Positions 6,825-14,389 of a stretch of 26,861 bases of DNA are shown in pieces (the stretch's first letter is position 1; every line of letters begins with the position of its first letter). Made by a program: the position numbers and the translations under genes. Under the pieces are notes generated by a model that saw only the letters and a program-made list of their open reading frames with translations, was not told where the DNA came from and searched no databases. The stretch comes from Rhizobium sp. Q54. Its GTDB lineage: Bacteria; Pseudomonadota; Alphaproteobacteria; Rhizobiales; Beijerinckiaceae. The stretch lies in assembly GCA_945901195.1 (NCBI GenBank), contig CAMDKB010000007.1, forward strand, positions 1-26,861, read 5' to 3'.

Positions 6825-8129
6825 TTACGCCGGAATTGGTTTTGTGCGTACGGGGCCCATATTGCCCGGCAGCAGATCCTGCCAGCGCTCGTCCAATGGC
6901 ACATCCGTATCGGCAAGGCTGCGAACCTTCGAATAATCGGAAAGACCAAGGCCGTAAGGCTCCTCGCCATTTTCGTGGCGCCGGATACTTTCCAGAAGGC
7001 GTTCGCGCAGGCGCACAACAGCCGCATCCGCCGCCACGAGCACTTCCTTGTCGCGTTCAACAATCGCGCCCATAGACGCCGAGATGCTGGAATCCTCGGG
7101 AATCAGACCTGCAAGACCCGACCAGGTTTCCTCGATACGATTGCGCTCCTGGAAAAAGTTGTTTTCGACAGTGGCGCGGTATTCAAAGTCGCCTTCTTTC
7201 CAGAGCCGCTCGTCGTTGAGGCCAAGAACATTGCGCATCTTCGTACGATCAAACGGCTTGGGGCCGTGCGCGACCAGATAGGTTGAAGTCTTGTGATCAT
7301 CCTGCGGAACTTCAAACACGAAGAACTGATATTCGCGCAGGGGAATGATGCGGCAAGTGGGGAAAATGACCGGCGTCACGCGCACCGACCAGGTCTCGCG
7401 GCCATCTGGCAGCGTGGGGCCCTTGCGCTTGGCGGCATATTGATAGCCGTAAGGCGTGTTCTCAATGTCGAGCGACGGCGCGTTGTCGCCATTGGCCAGC
7501 GCGACGGACGTGTAGTCCTCCATATCAGGCACGAAGGAGGCCTTGTTCTTCCATTCGGGATTGGCAAGATTGCAATGGAGAATGCCAACGTGGGACGAAT
7601 CCGTTCCACCTTCCCAGAGCTGCAGGAAATTGCAGGGAATGTTGATGCGGAAAACGCAGCGGTTTTCCTCCGGACCATCGAAGAACTCATAATGCTGGAA
7701 CGGGGGCTCCTTGTCCTTCGGGCCGAAATAGGCCCAGACGAGGCCACCGGCCTCGCGCACCGGAAATGCCGGGGCTTTCAGGCGGGCCTTGAAGCGATCA
7801 TCGCAATGATTGGGCGTTTCCTGTATCGTGCCATCCACCCCGAATTTCCAACCGTGATAGAGACAGCGGATGCCGCCTTCTTCCACGCGGCCGATGGCGA
7901 GCGAAGCCCTGCGGTGCATACAAAATTCTTCGAGGACACCGACTTTGCCTTCCGTATCGCGAAACGCCACAAAATTTTCGCCAAAAATGCGAACGCGGAC
8001 GGGATCGCTGTCGTTCTTGGGCATTTGCGCCGAGGTGCATACGGGCTGCCAGTAACGGCGCATCATCCGTCCAAGGGGCGCTTGCGGTCCAACACGGGTA
8101 AGCAGATGATTTTCGGCTGCGGTCAACAT
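6825..8129 (-). CDS. Rieske non-heme iron oxygenase, alpha subunit (phthalate dioxygenase-like), copy 2
   Basis: This 434-residue paralogue of the oxygenase at 4670-5980 aligns without gaps over the first 185 residues, with about 145 identities by hand count. The ligands are conserved: C70-x-H72, C89-x2-H92, D177, H180, H185 and probably D368 in VAADAAVVRLRERLL. Differences concentrate in the predicted substrate region after residue 190 and around 155-168, so the two may prefer different substrates. The ATG at 8127-8129 follows GGGAG, and the in-frame extension to 8162 adds nothing family-like. No electron-transfer component is adjacent. A promoter-like module shared with copy 1 lies 57-85 bases upstream. 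It is transcribed toward the two small secreted-protein genes and then the copy 1 operon. Confidence 0.94.
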   Translation of the reverse strand: MLTAAENHLLTRVGPQAPLGRMMRRYWQPVCTSAQMPKNDSDPVRVRIFGENFVAFRDTEGKVGVLEEFCMHRRASLAIGRVEEGGIRCLYHGWKFGVDGTIQETPNHCDDRFKARLKAPAFPVREAGGLVWAYFGPKDKEPPFQHYEFFDGPEENRCVFRINIPCNFLQLWEGGTDSSHVGILHCNLANPEWKNKASFVPDMEDYTSVALANGDNAPSLDIENTPYGYQYAAKRKGPTLPDGRETWSVRVTPVIFPTCRIIPLREYQFFVFEVPQDDHKTSTYLVAHGPKPFDRTKMRNVLGLNDERLWKEGDFEYRATVENNFFQERNRIEETWSGLAGLIPEDSSISASMGAIVERDKEVLVAADAAVVRLRERLLESIRRHENGEEPYGLGLSDYSKVRSLADTDVPLDERWQDLLPGNMGPVRTKPIPA

Positions 8130-8185
8130 GGCGTTCTCCCGGAAATTCGCGCTGGCGCACAAGGTTCAGACATTACTTGCCGGCA

Positions 8186-8214
8186 GGTTAAGCCCCGATT
8201 TACGTGTGCGTCAA
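8186..8214 (-). promoter_or_regulatory. Candidate promoter of Rieske copy 2 (TTGACG-N17-TTAACC)
   Basis: On the minus strand, TTGACG (8209-8214) is followed after exactly 17 bases by TTAACCTGCC. It matches the spacing and flanks of the module upstream of Rieske copy 1, while most spacer bases differ. Confidence 0.5.
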
Positions 8215-8230
8215 TCGGTTCCCGGTTCAT

Positions 8231-8251
8231 TTTGCGGATGCCAGACGCAAA
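8231..8251. promoter_or_regulatory. Dyad TTTGCG-N9-CGCAAA upstream of Rieske copy 2
   Basis: Six-base arms identical to the outer arms of the 6047-6063 palindrome flank a 9-base spacer (5 bases in copy 1). It lies 16 bases upstream of the -35-like TTGACG. The repeated half-sites suggest binding by one regulator, though the altered spacing weakens this. Confidence 0.35.
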
Positions 8252-8371
8252 TTCAGACTGCCGCGCAGGTGGCATTCTGCACGGCATTAACCAAGAGTGT
8301 ATTCACCCCGCCCCGGACCGGGCACAATTTCCTCGCAATTGCGCCACTGCCATGTTTTTATGACTGCTTGA

Positions 8372-8414
8372 GCTCATGATCCAGCTTGCACGGCACGCCG
8401 TGTATGCCATGAGC
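8372..8414. promoter_or_regulatory. Nested inverted repeat before the ABC membrane gene
   Basis: Outer arms GCTCATG (8372-8378) and CATGAGC (8408-8414) enclose the inner dyad CACGGCACGCCGTG (8389-8402), and the two centres are within three bases of each other. The structure ends 28 bases before the start codon. It may be an operator or a 5' leader hairpin. Confidence 0.35.
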
Positions 8415-8442
8415 CTGGGGTAGGCCCATATTTGGAAATTAA

Positions 8443-9597
8443 ATGAACGGCGAGGAAATCGGGCACGAACACAAAGGCGCACTGCCAGAGGTGCGCCGCA
8501 TTGCCCGCGCCTTCCACGCCCTCACACGGGGCTGGTGGGGTGGCCAAACGCGCGCGCAGGCCTGGTTTTTGACCTTTGCGCTTGCCGCATCGCTGTGCGT
8601 GATGATGGGCGTCAATGTGCTGGCGAACCGCTGGCAAGGCTGGTTCTTCGACGCCCTTGAAAAGCGGGACGGTGCGACGCTCTGGGGGGCGGTCGCGTTC
8701 CTGCCACTGCTCGTGTTCATGACGGCAGGCGTCGGTGTCTGCATCGTCTTGTCGCGCGAAACGTTGCAGGTGCGCTGGCGCGAATGGATCACACGCAAAT
8801 TGCTCGCCCGCTGGATGGGTTCGCTCCGCTTCCAGCGACTCAAAAGCTCTGGCCACGAACCAGCCAACCCGGAATATCGCATCGCCGATGACGTCCGAAT
8901 GACGGTCGAACATCTCACCGATCTGGTGATCGGCTTGCTGACTGCGCTGCTATCGGCGGTCGCCTTCTTCAGTATCCTGTGGCATGTCGGCGGCGGATTT
9001 CGAGTGTCGCTGGGAGGGCTCGTAATCAACCTCCCCGCCTACTTCGTGCTGGCGGCGCTGGCCTATGGCATCTTTACGTCGGGGCTGATCACGATCATCG
9101 GGCGATCGCTGATCTGGAAAATCGCCGCCCGCAACGAAGCGGAAGCGGCCTTTCGTTCAACCCTGACCCTTCTGCGCGACCGCGCCGAGGACATCGCCGC
9201 AACACGGCGCGCAGAGGAAGAGCACGCCAAATCCACAGACGCTTACGGAAAGATTGTGCAGCGTTGGCTGAGCGCTATCCGCACTCATGGCCACATCACG
9301 TGGATCACCAATTCAAACGGGCTGATGATCGCAACTGTCCCGCTGCTGCTTGCCGCGCCGAAGTATCTGGCCGGTGATATGTCGCTCGGGGACGTTGCAC
9401 GCGTGGCGGCCGCGTTTGGCCCTGCGCAGGCGGCTATTTCCTGGCTGGTCGATAATTTCCGTATTGTTGCGCAATGGGCCGCATCCGCACGCCGGGTGGT
9501 CGAGCTTGCCGAAGCGATGGAACAGCTTGATGGTTTGACACCGACAGCCGGTGTGCAAGTGTTTGCAGAAAACGCCCTGCCACAGGCAGTGCAATGA
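8443..9597 (+). CDS. YddA/SbmA-like ABC transporter membrane domain without ATPase domain
   Basis: The product is 384 residues with about six hydrophobic segments (for example AWFLTFALAASLCVMMGVNV, VAFLPLLVFMTAGVGVCIVL and the stretch around LTALLSAVAFFSIL). The sequences NPEYRIADDVRMTVEHLTDL and GNMSLGD-like KYLAGDMSLGDVARVAAAFG match the membrane domain of YddA-type fused permease/ATPases (ABC_membrane_2). These proteins normally continue into a nucleotide-binding domain of about 200 residues, but this gene stops just after the membrane-domain linker (VVELAEAMEQLDG), with no Walker A, signature or Walker B. It may be a truncated gene, or a stand-alone SbmA/BacA-like proton-driven peptide transporter. 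The start is ATG in TTAAATG with no clear Shine-Dalgarno. The next gene follows after 19 bases. Confidence 0.78.
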   Translation: MNGEEIGHEHKGALPEVRRIARAFHALTRGWWGGQTRAQAWFLTFALAASLCVMMGVNVLANRWQGWFFDALEKRDGATLWGAVAFLPLLVFMTAGVGVCIVLSRETLQVRWREWITRKLLARWMGSLRFQRLKSSGHEPANPEYRIADDVRMTVEHLTDLVIGLLTALLSAVAFFSILWHVGGGFRVSLGGLVINLPAYFVLAALAYGIFTSGLITIIGRSLIWKIAARNEAEAAFRSTLTLLRDRAEDIAATRRAEEEHAKSTDAYGKIVQRWLSAIRTHGHITWITNSNGLMIATVPLLLAAPKYLAGDMSLGDVARVAAAFGPAQAAISWLVDNFRIVAQWAASARRVVELAEAMEQLDGLTPTAGVQVFAENALPQAVQ

Positions 9598-9616
9598 TGG
9601 GAGAGGGAGACAGAGG

Positions 9617-10192
9617 ATGTTAAATATCTGGGATGCCAATTGGGGGCTCGAACTCGGACTTTGTCCGTGCGACCTGCATTTCGTGGAAATGATCGCGGAT
9701 CGCAATATCGCCAACTCGGTGATCTATCATTTCGGCTCCGGCGGGCATCATCTGGTCGGCGTAGACTGCATGAAAGCGGGCAAAGGCAACGTGGTCATTT
9801 CCATAACCGCTGCGCCGCAGGAAGAAAAAGAATACGAAAAGCTGATTATCGACCAGCCGCAACTTGCCCATCACTACATCTGCTATTTCAGCGATATCTA
9901 CACGTTCGAGGGCCGGCTGATGCCGGTGTTCGATGTGACGAGTGTCTTCCACTTATGCGAATTCCGCTCCGATCAGCAGGATTCCTATGCCGGCCACACT
10001 GATTGGGAGGTATTGCGGCGGCTCTGCAAGCAGACACGCAATGGCGGGCTGGTCGTGTTCTATAACGGCTCGGATGGCTGGAAGAAGAGCGAGCCGCTGG
10101 TTGCAAAGGCCGTGGCCGAGGGCTTGATCGAGGCCGACAGCATGTTCAAAACACTCCCCATCTATCGCCGAACAGCCAAGGCTATAGGCTGA
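9617..10192 (+). CDS. Conserved hypothetical protein, possibly methyltransferase-like fold
   Basis: The product is 191 residues, with no signal peptide or membrane segment. The segment NSVIYHFGSGGHHLVGVD resembles a Rossmann-type motif I, and later VFDVTSVFHLCEF, then LRRLCKQTRNGGLVVFYNGSDGW, fit the strand-helix rhythm of class I SAM-dependent methyltransferases. However, the acidic residue and GxGxG spacing are not canonical, so this is a weak inference. I do not recognise a named family. The ATG at 9617 is preceded by GGGAGA and GAGG. It follows the ABC membrane gene by 19 bases and precedes the first Bug gene by 79 bases. Probably cytoplasmic; function unknown. Confidence 0.7.
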   Translation: MLNIWDANWGLELGLCPCDLHFVEMIADRNIANSVIYHFGSGGHHLVGVDCMKAGKGNVVISITAAPQEEKEYEKLIIDQPQLAHHYICYFSDIYTFEGRLMPVFDVTSVFHLCEFRSDQQDSYAGHTDWEVLRRLCKQTRNGGLVVFYNGSDGWKKSEPLVAKAVAEGLIEADSMFKTLPIYRRTAKAIG

Positions 10193-10202
10193 CCTCTCCC
10201 AC

Positions 10203-10236
10203 CAGCGGGCCCGGTGCGCACCTTGGCGGCGGGCCT
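10203..10236 (+). terminator. Possible weak terminator or leader hairpin
   Basis: GC-rich sequence between the hypothetical gene and the first Bug gene contains the palindrome GGTGCGCACC (10213-10222) and flanking GGCCC/GGGCC arms. There is no T-run, so rho-independent termination is doubtful. Confidence 0.2.
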
Positions 10237-10271
10237 GTCTTGTGTCACCTTCGCGAAAACCGGGAGGAAAG

Positions 10272-11255
10272 ATGATGAGGGATGGGGCGCGCACGATTCG
10301 ATTGGTGGCAAGTGCTTTTGCGCTTGGCGTCATGGCGCTGTTCGCACATGCAGCCAAAGCCGCCGATTACCCGACGGGCCCTGTTCGCATCATCGTTCCA
10401 TTGCCCCCGGGCGGAAGTTCGGATCTCACAGCACGACTGCTTGCGACCTTTCTTGGCAATCAGTGGAAGCAGACGGTGATTGTCGAAAATCGCGTAGGCG
10501 CCAATGCGCTGATCGGCATGACGGCTGTTTCTCGCGCAAAAAATGACGGTTACACCTTGCTTTTCGGCGTCCCCTCGGTGACGACAGTGCGCGCGCTCAT
10601 CAAGGACGCGACAATTGACCCGGTGAAGGACCTTGAAGGCGTCTCGCAAGTTGTCGAGAGCGTTTTTGTTGTCGCCGTCAATGGCCAATTGCCGGTGAAG
10701 AACGCCGTAGAATTCAACGCCTATGTGAAAGCCAATGCGGGCAAGCTCAATTTCGGCACCTATGCCGCTGGCAATCGCCTGATTGCAGAATACTACAATC
10801 AATTGTCGCAGCTGAAAATGACCCATGTCTCCTACAAGGGCGAGTCTTTTGCCGTAGCCGCGCTGGCGGCGGGCGAAGTGCATATGGTGGTTGGAACTGC
10901 CGTGACGATGAAGGAAAGGGCCGCGCAGGGCGCAATCAAGATTATCGCCGTATCGGGCGATGGACGCGTTCTCTCGATGCCCGATGTGCCAACAGCGCAA
11001 GAACAAGGGATCAAAGGCTTCGATCCCGCGTTATGGTTCGGCGTACATGCCCCAGCCGGAACACCTGCAGAAATCAAGCGGCAGATAGCGGCCGAAATTG
11101 CGCTATTTGTTCGCCGTCCTGATGTAATCGAAAAACTCGATGGTTTCGGCTTGACGGGCAAGGCTTCCAGCCCGGACGAGTTCCAGAAGTTCCTTGTGAA
11201 GGATGCGCAGATATGGGTCGATGTCGCGAAATTCGCAGGCATCGAACCGCAATGA
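10272..11255 (+). CDS. Bug/TctC-family tripartite tricarboxylate transporter binding protein, copy 1
   Basis: The product is 327 residues with a signal peptide (hydrophobic VASAFALGVMALFAH, cleavage near AAKA) and the mature start ADYPTGPVRIIVPLPPGGSSDLTARLL. The PPGGSSD segment is the family hallmark; its main-chain and Asp contacts bind carboxylate ligands in the cleft between the two lobes. Members capture carboxylates in the periplasm for TctA/TctB-type permeases or act as sensors. The start ATG (10272 or the adjacent 10275) follows GGGAGGAAAG. This copy is first of three tandem genes that all end AGIEPQ. It differs from the other two by lacking the MPIDPEK segment (it has ATIDPVKDLEGV instead). 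Confidence 0.93.
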   Translation: MMRDGARTIRLVASAFALGVMALFAHAAKAADYPTGPVRIIVPLPPGGSSDLTARLLATFLGNQWKQTVIVENRVGANALIGMTAVSRAKNDGYTLLFGVPSVTTVRALIKDATIDPVKDLEGVSQVVESVFVVAVNGQLPVKNAVEFNAYVKANAGKLNFGTYAAGNRLIAEYYNQLSQLKMTHVSYKGESFAVAALAAGEVHMVVGTAVTMKERAAQGAIKIIAVSGDGRVLSMPDVPTAQEQGIKGFDPALWFGVHAPAGTPAEIKRQIAAEIALFVRRPDVIEKLDGFGLTGKASSPDEFQKFLVKDAQIWVDVAKFAGIEPQ

Positions 11256-11269
11256 AGAGGGAGCCAACC

Positions 11270-12238
11270 ATGAGAATAGCATTTCAGGCAGCTGCGGCTG
11301 CGTTATTGGCTGCTGCGGTCGTTTCCGCCTCGCCTGCCCGCGCACAGGATTATCCAACATCCTCGATACGGCTCGTCATTCCGTTTCCCCCCGGTGGCAG
11401 TACGGATCTGGTGGGCCGCTTGCTGGCCGCCTATCTCGGCGATCAATGGAAGCAAACTGTAGTCGTCGACAACAAGCCGGGCGGCAATGGCATGCTTGGC
11501 CCCACGTTTGCCGCGCGCTCGAAGCCTGATGGCTATACGATATTACTGGCAGCGCCTTCCATCGCGACAGCCGTCACGTCAATGAAAGACATGCCGATTG
11601 ATCCGGAAAAAGAACTTGAAGGCGTGAGCCAGCTTATTCACACCGAATATGTTGTCGCGGTGAATTCAAAACTGCCCGTCAAAACGCTTAAAGAACTGAT
11701 TGCCTATGCCAAGGCCAATCCGGGCAAATTGAACTACGGCTCCTTCGCTGTCGGGTCCCGGCTCACGTCAGAGTATTTCAACAGCATCGCGGGCGTCGAA
11801 ATAACCCATGTCGGTTACAAGGGCGAAGCGTTAATGGTGGCGGCTGTCGCCTCCGGCGAAGTGCAGGTCGGCCTTGCCACGACTGTCACATTGAAAGAGC
11901 CTGCTGCACGGGGCGAAGTGCGCATCCTCGCCGTGACAGGCGATACCCGCTCAAAGATTTTTCCCGATGTGCCAACTGCAGAAGAAGCCGGTTTGCCGGG
12001 CTTCGATACCACTGTCTGGTTCGGCCTCTTTGCGCCTGCGGGCACCCCGCCAGCGATCAAGAACAAGATTGCCGCCGAGGTTGCTAAATTTGTCAGACAG
12101 CCAGATATCATCGCCAAGATGGAGGGCGCCGGATTAACGCCACGCGCCTCGACGCCAGAGGCGATGTCGCGTTATCTTTCGCAAGATATCAAGCGCGCGA
12201 TTGAAACTGCCAAGCGAGCGGGCATCGAACCACAATAA
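11270..12238 (+). CDS. Bug/TctC-family binding protein, copy 2
   Basis: The product is 322 residues. The signal peptide (AAAAALLAAAVVSASPARA) is followed by QDYPTSSIRLVIPFPPGGSTDLVGRLL. Close resemblance to the next gene is visible in KDMPIDPEKELEGVSQL, PGKLNYGS and ITHVGYKGEAL. Start 11270 is chosen for the GAGGGAG six bases upstream; an alternative ATG at 11252 would overlap the previous stop as ATGA. The gene begins 14 bases after copy 1, so cotranscription is likely. Both cleft loops (FPPGGSTD and the YGSFAVGSRL region) are intact, so the protein should be functional. Ligand not predictable. Confidence 0.92.
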   Translation: MRIAFQAAAAALLAAAVVSASPARAQDYPTSSIRLVIPFPPGGSTDLVGRLLAAYLGDQWKQTVVVDNKPGGNGMLGPTFAARSKPDGYTILLAAPSIATAVTSMKDMPIDPEKELEGVSQLIHTEYVVAVNSKLPVKTLKELIAYAKANPGKLNYGSFAVGSRLTSEYFNSIAGVEITHVGYKGEALMVAAVASGEVQVGLATTVTLKEPAARGEVRILAVTGDTRSKIFPDVPTAEEAGLPGFDTTVWFGLFAPAGTPPAIKNKIAAEVAKFVRQPDIIAKMEGAGLTPRASTPEAMSRYLSQDIKRAIETAKRAGIEPQ

Positions 12239-12257
12239 TAAATCGGGAGGGAATACA

Positions 12258-13229
12258 ATGGTCGCGAGTCACTGGCGCCTGTCTGCTTGCGCTGCAGCCC
12301 TGTTTGCAGCGTTATATTCCGCCACGGCTGGCGCGGCGGACTATCCGACCGGGCCGATCAAACTCATAAATCCATTTCCGCCTGGCGGCGCCACTGATCT
12401 TGCGGGGCGATTGCTGGCGACCCATCTGACGAATGAATGGAAGCAGACGGTCGTCGTCGAAAGCCGGGCCGGTGGCAACGGCTTGATTGGCCCGACGGCT
12501 GTCGCGCGCTCAAAGCCGGACGGCTACACGCTGTTGATCGCTTCTCCATCCCTTGCGACCGCTGCGGCAACAGTCAAGGACATGCCGATCGACCCTGAGA
12601 AAGACCTCGACGGTGTAAGTCAGCTTGTTGAAACGGACTTCATCATTGCGATAAATCCGTCTCTGCCTGTCAAGACCTTGCAGGAATTCATCGCACTGGC
12701 GAAAGCCAGTCCAGGAAAACTCAATTACGGCTCCTACGCTGCAGGCGCCCGGCTTTCGACAGAATATTTCAAATCGCTCGCCGGCATCGACCTCACCCAC
12801 GTTGGATATAAAGGCGAGGCGCTCACCATTCAGGCTCTCGCCGCCAATGAAGTGCAACTTGTCATCGCCACATCCGTCACCCTGAAAGAGCCTGCAGCAA
12901 AAAGCGCCGTTCGCGCACTGGCTGTTTCGGGACCGCGGAGATCGGCCAGCATGCCTGATATTCCCACGTCAACTGAAGCCGGACTGCCGGCCTTTAATCA
13001 GATGGTCTGGTTCGGCGTATTTGCGCCCGCAGGAACGCCAACAGAAATCAAGGACAAATTGTCAGCGGAAATCGCTACCTTTCTGAAACAGCGGGACGTT
13101 GTAGAGCGGCTGCATTCCATGGGGCTGGAACCGAAAGGCTCAAAGCCGGCGGAGCTCAGCGCGTTTCTGAAAAACGAAATTCGCATCGCAGTCGAGACCG
13201 GGAAGAAGGCCGGCATCGAGCCCCAATAA
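12258..13229 (+). CDS. Bug/TctC-family binding protein, copy 3
   Basis: The product is 323 residues. The signal peptide ends near SATAGA, and the mature protein starts ADYPTGPIKLINPFPPGGATDLAGRLL. It is the nearest paralogue of copy 2 (shared KDMPIDPEKDLDGVSQL, SPGKLNYGSYAAGARL and LTHVGYKGEAL), pointing to a tandem duplication. The start follows GGGAGGGAATACA, 19 bases after the copy 2 stop. The 3' end is 10 bases from the convergent L,D-transpeptidase gene and no terminator is visible there. Substitutions in the cleft, such as INPFPPGGAT against VIPFPPGGST, could alter ligand choice. Confidence 0.92.
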   Translation: MVASHWRLSACAAALFAALYSATAGAADYPTGPIKLINPFPPGGATDLAGRLLATHLTNEWKQTVVVESRAGGNGLIGPTAVARSKPDGYTLLIASPSLATAAATVKDMPIDPEKDLDGVSQLVETDFIIAINPSLPVKTLQEFIALAKASPGKLNYGSYAAGARLSTEYFKSLAGIDLTHVGYKGEALTIQALAANEVQLVIATSVTLKEPAAKSAVRALAVSGPRRSASMPDIPTSTEAGLPAFNQMVWFGVFAPAGTPTEIKDKLSAEIATFLKQRDVVERLHSMGLEPKGSKPAELSAFLKNEIRIAVETGKKAGIEPQ

Positions 13230-13239
13230 TGCTCACTCG

Positions 13240-13830
13240 CTAGCCAATAGCCACAACCGGCGTGCCTACGCGCACGCGATCAAACAGATCGACCACGTCC
13301 TCGTTATACATCCGGATACAGCCATAGCTTGCTGCAGTGCCAATCGATTTGCGCATGGAGGCTGTGGTGCCGTGAATGGCGATCTCGGAGCGATCCAGCA
13401 CCAGTGCGCGCGGGCCCATGGGATTGTTCGGTGCGCCACCGGGAATGATGTCGGGCAGATTGGGGTTGTCGTGTTTCACTTCGGAAGGCGGGATCCAGTC
13501 CGGATTGGCCTGCTTGCCCGCGATCCGCGCCATACCGGTCCAGGCCTTGCCGCTACGCCCGACAGCCACGGGATAGGCGATAGCACGGCCTTCACCGATG
13601 GTCAGATAAAGCTTCTTGCGGCTGAGCAAAATGACAATCATGCCCTCGGTATAATTGGCGGGAAACGGCACAATTTCCGGCGCCTTGAGCGCACGGCCAA
13701 GACCCTTCGACGCGGGCGCAACCGGCGCGGCATGATTGACGGCCGCTGCGGCCTGTTCGATCCCTGCAGGGATCAGCGCAACGGTTGCGGCTGTTGCGCT
13801 CAGTGAACGGAGAAAAGTGCGGCGGTTCAT
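13240..13830 (-). CDS. L,D-transpeptidase (YkuD domain), exported
   Basis: The product is 196 residues. The N-terminus NRRTFLRSLSATAATVALIPAG carries a twin-arginine-like motif and hydrophobic stretch, cleaved probably near QAAAA. The YkuD catalytic segment is HGT (H153) through SYGCIRM with the nucleophile C171 and the following NEDVVDL. These enzymes form 3-3 peptidoglycan crosslinks or attach proteins to the wall in the periplasm, through an acyl-enzyme at the cysteine. The start at 13828-13830 follows AGGGG on the minus strand. The gene is convergent with the Bug triplet and divergent from the RidA gene. It is a housekeeping-type gene that does not obviously belong to the catabolic set. 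Confidence 0.93.
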   Translation of the reverse strand: MNRRTFLRSLSATAATVALIPAGIEQAAAAVNHAAPVAPASKGLGRALKAPEIVPFPANYTEGMIVILLSRKKLYLTIGEGRAIAYPVAVGRSGKAWTGMARIAGKQANPDWIPPSEVKHDNPNLPDIIPGGAPNNPMGPRALVLDRSEIAIHGTTASMRKSIGTAASYGCIRMYNEDVVDLFDRVRVGTPVVAIG

Positions 13831-13936
13831 ATCTAGCCCCTGTGTATTGCGCGCGATGACGCGGTCTCAAACCTGATGGGGTCTATCGCATGAGGACGTC
13901 TGGCCGGATGTATGTTTTTGCACATGCGGCGATGCC

Positions 13937-13966
13937 TTGACGGCGCGCGGGAAACGGCTTCAGATC
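13937..13966 (+). promoter_or_regulatory. Possible promoter for the RidA-Bug group
   Basis: TTGACG at 13937-13942 is followed after 17 bases by TCAGAT (13960-13965). The -35 is good and the -10 poor. It is placed correctly, about 25 bases before the RidA start codon. Support is position and the -35 box only. Confidence 0.3.
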
Positions 13967-13990
13967 GCCTCTCAAAACAAGGGGGAAACC

Positions 13991-14386
13991 ATGCCGCGCC
14001 GCAAAGCCATATATTCAGATGCTTTCAGTCACTCCAATCCCATTCCCGCCGCCGCACAACTCGGCAATATTCTCGTGACCGGCATCGTGAATGGCATCGA
14101 CCCGGCAAAACCAGACCAGCCCGGGACGCTGGAAGAACAGGCCGGGCTCATGTTTCACCGCGTGGCTGAAATCATGAAGTCAGCGGGCGGTAGTACAGAC
14201 AACATTCTGAAATTGAATGTTCAGATGTCGGACGTAAGCGACCGGAAGGCTGTGAATGCCGAATGGACAAAAATGTTCCCTGACGCTGCCACCCGGCCTG
14301 TGCGGCAGACTTTGCATGCGGTGCTGGATCGCGGCAAACTCATCCAGTGCGATGTTCTGGCCGTAATGGACAAGAGCACAGACTGA
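13991..14386 (+). CDS. RidA/YjgF/UK114-family protein
   Basis: The product is 131 residues, the usual RidA length, with the N-terminal IYSDAFSHSNPIPAAAQLGNILVTG and the C-terminal RPVRQTLHAV-type strand. RidA proteins form trimers that hydrolyse reactive enamine/imine intermediates. Relatives such as RutC act in ring-nitrogen catabolism. The key arginine is present (R105), but the glutamate that positions water in E. coli RidA (E120) aligns with Q119 here (KLIQCDVLA instead of KIEIEAIA), so classical imine hydrolysis may be altered. The start follows GGGGGAAACC. The gene precedes two Bug genes, with 140 bases to the first. Confidence 0.88.
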   Translation: MPRRKAIYSDAFSHSNPIPAAAQLGNILVTGIVNGIDPAKPDQPGTLEEQAGLMFHRVAEIMKSAGGSTDNILKLNVQMSDVSDRKAVNAEWTKMFPDAATRPVRQTLHAVLDRGKLIQCDVLAVMDKSTD

Positions 14387-14389
14387 ACT

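Larger units (their letters stand above)
8130..8442. other. Divergent intergenic region (313 bases)
   Basis: No convincing gene is present between Rieske copy 2 and the ABC membrane protein. The left half holds the minus-strand promoter-like module and a TTTGCG/CGCAAA dyad. The right half, close to the plus-strand gene, holds a nested inverted repeat (8372-8414). The middle (about 8255-8370) shows nothing I can name. Confidence 0.7.

Noticed and set aside
7293..8363. 356-codon plus-strand open frame opposite Rieske copy 2
   Set aside because: The same kind of antisense shadow appears over the paralogous gene, and its similarity to the one at 4619-6157 simply mirrors the paralogy.
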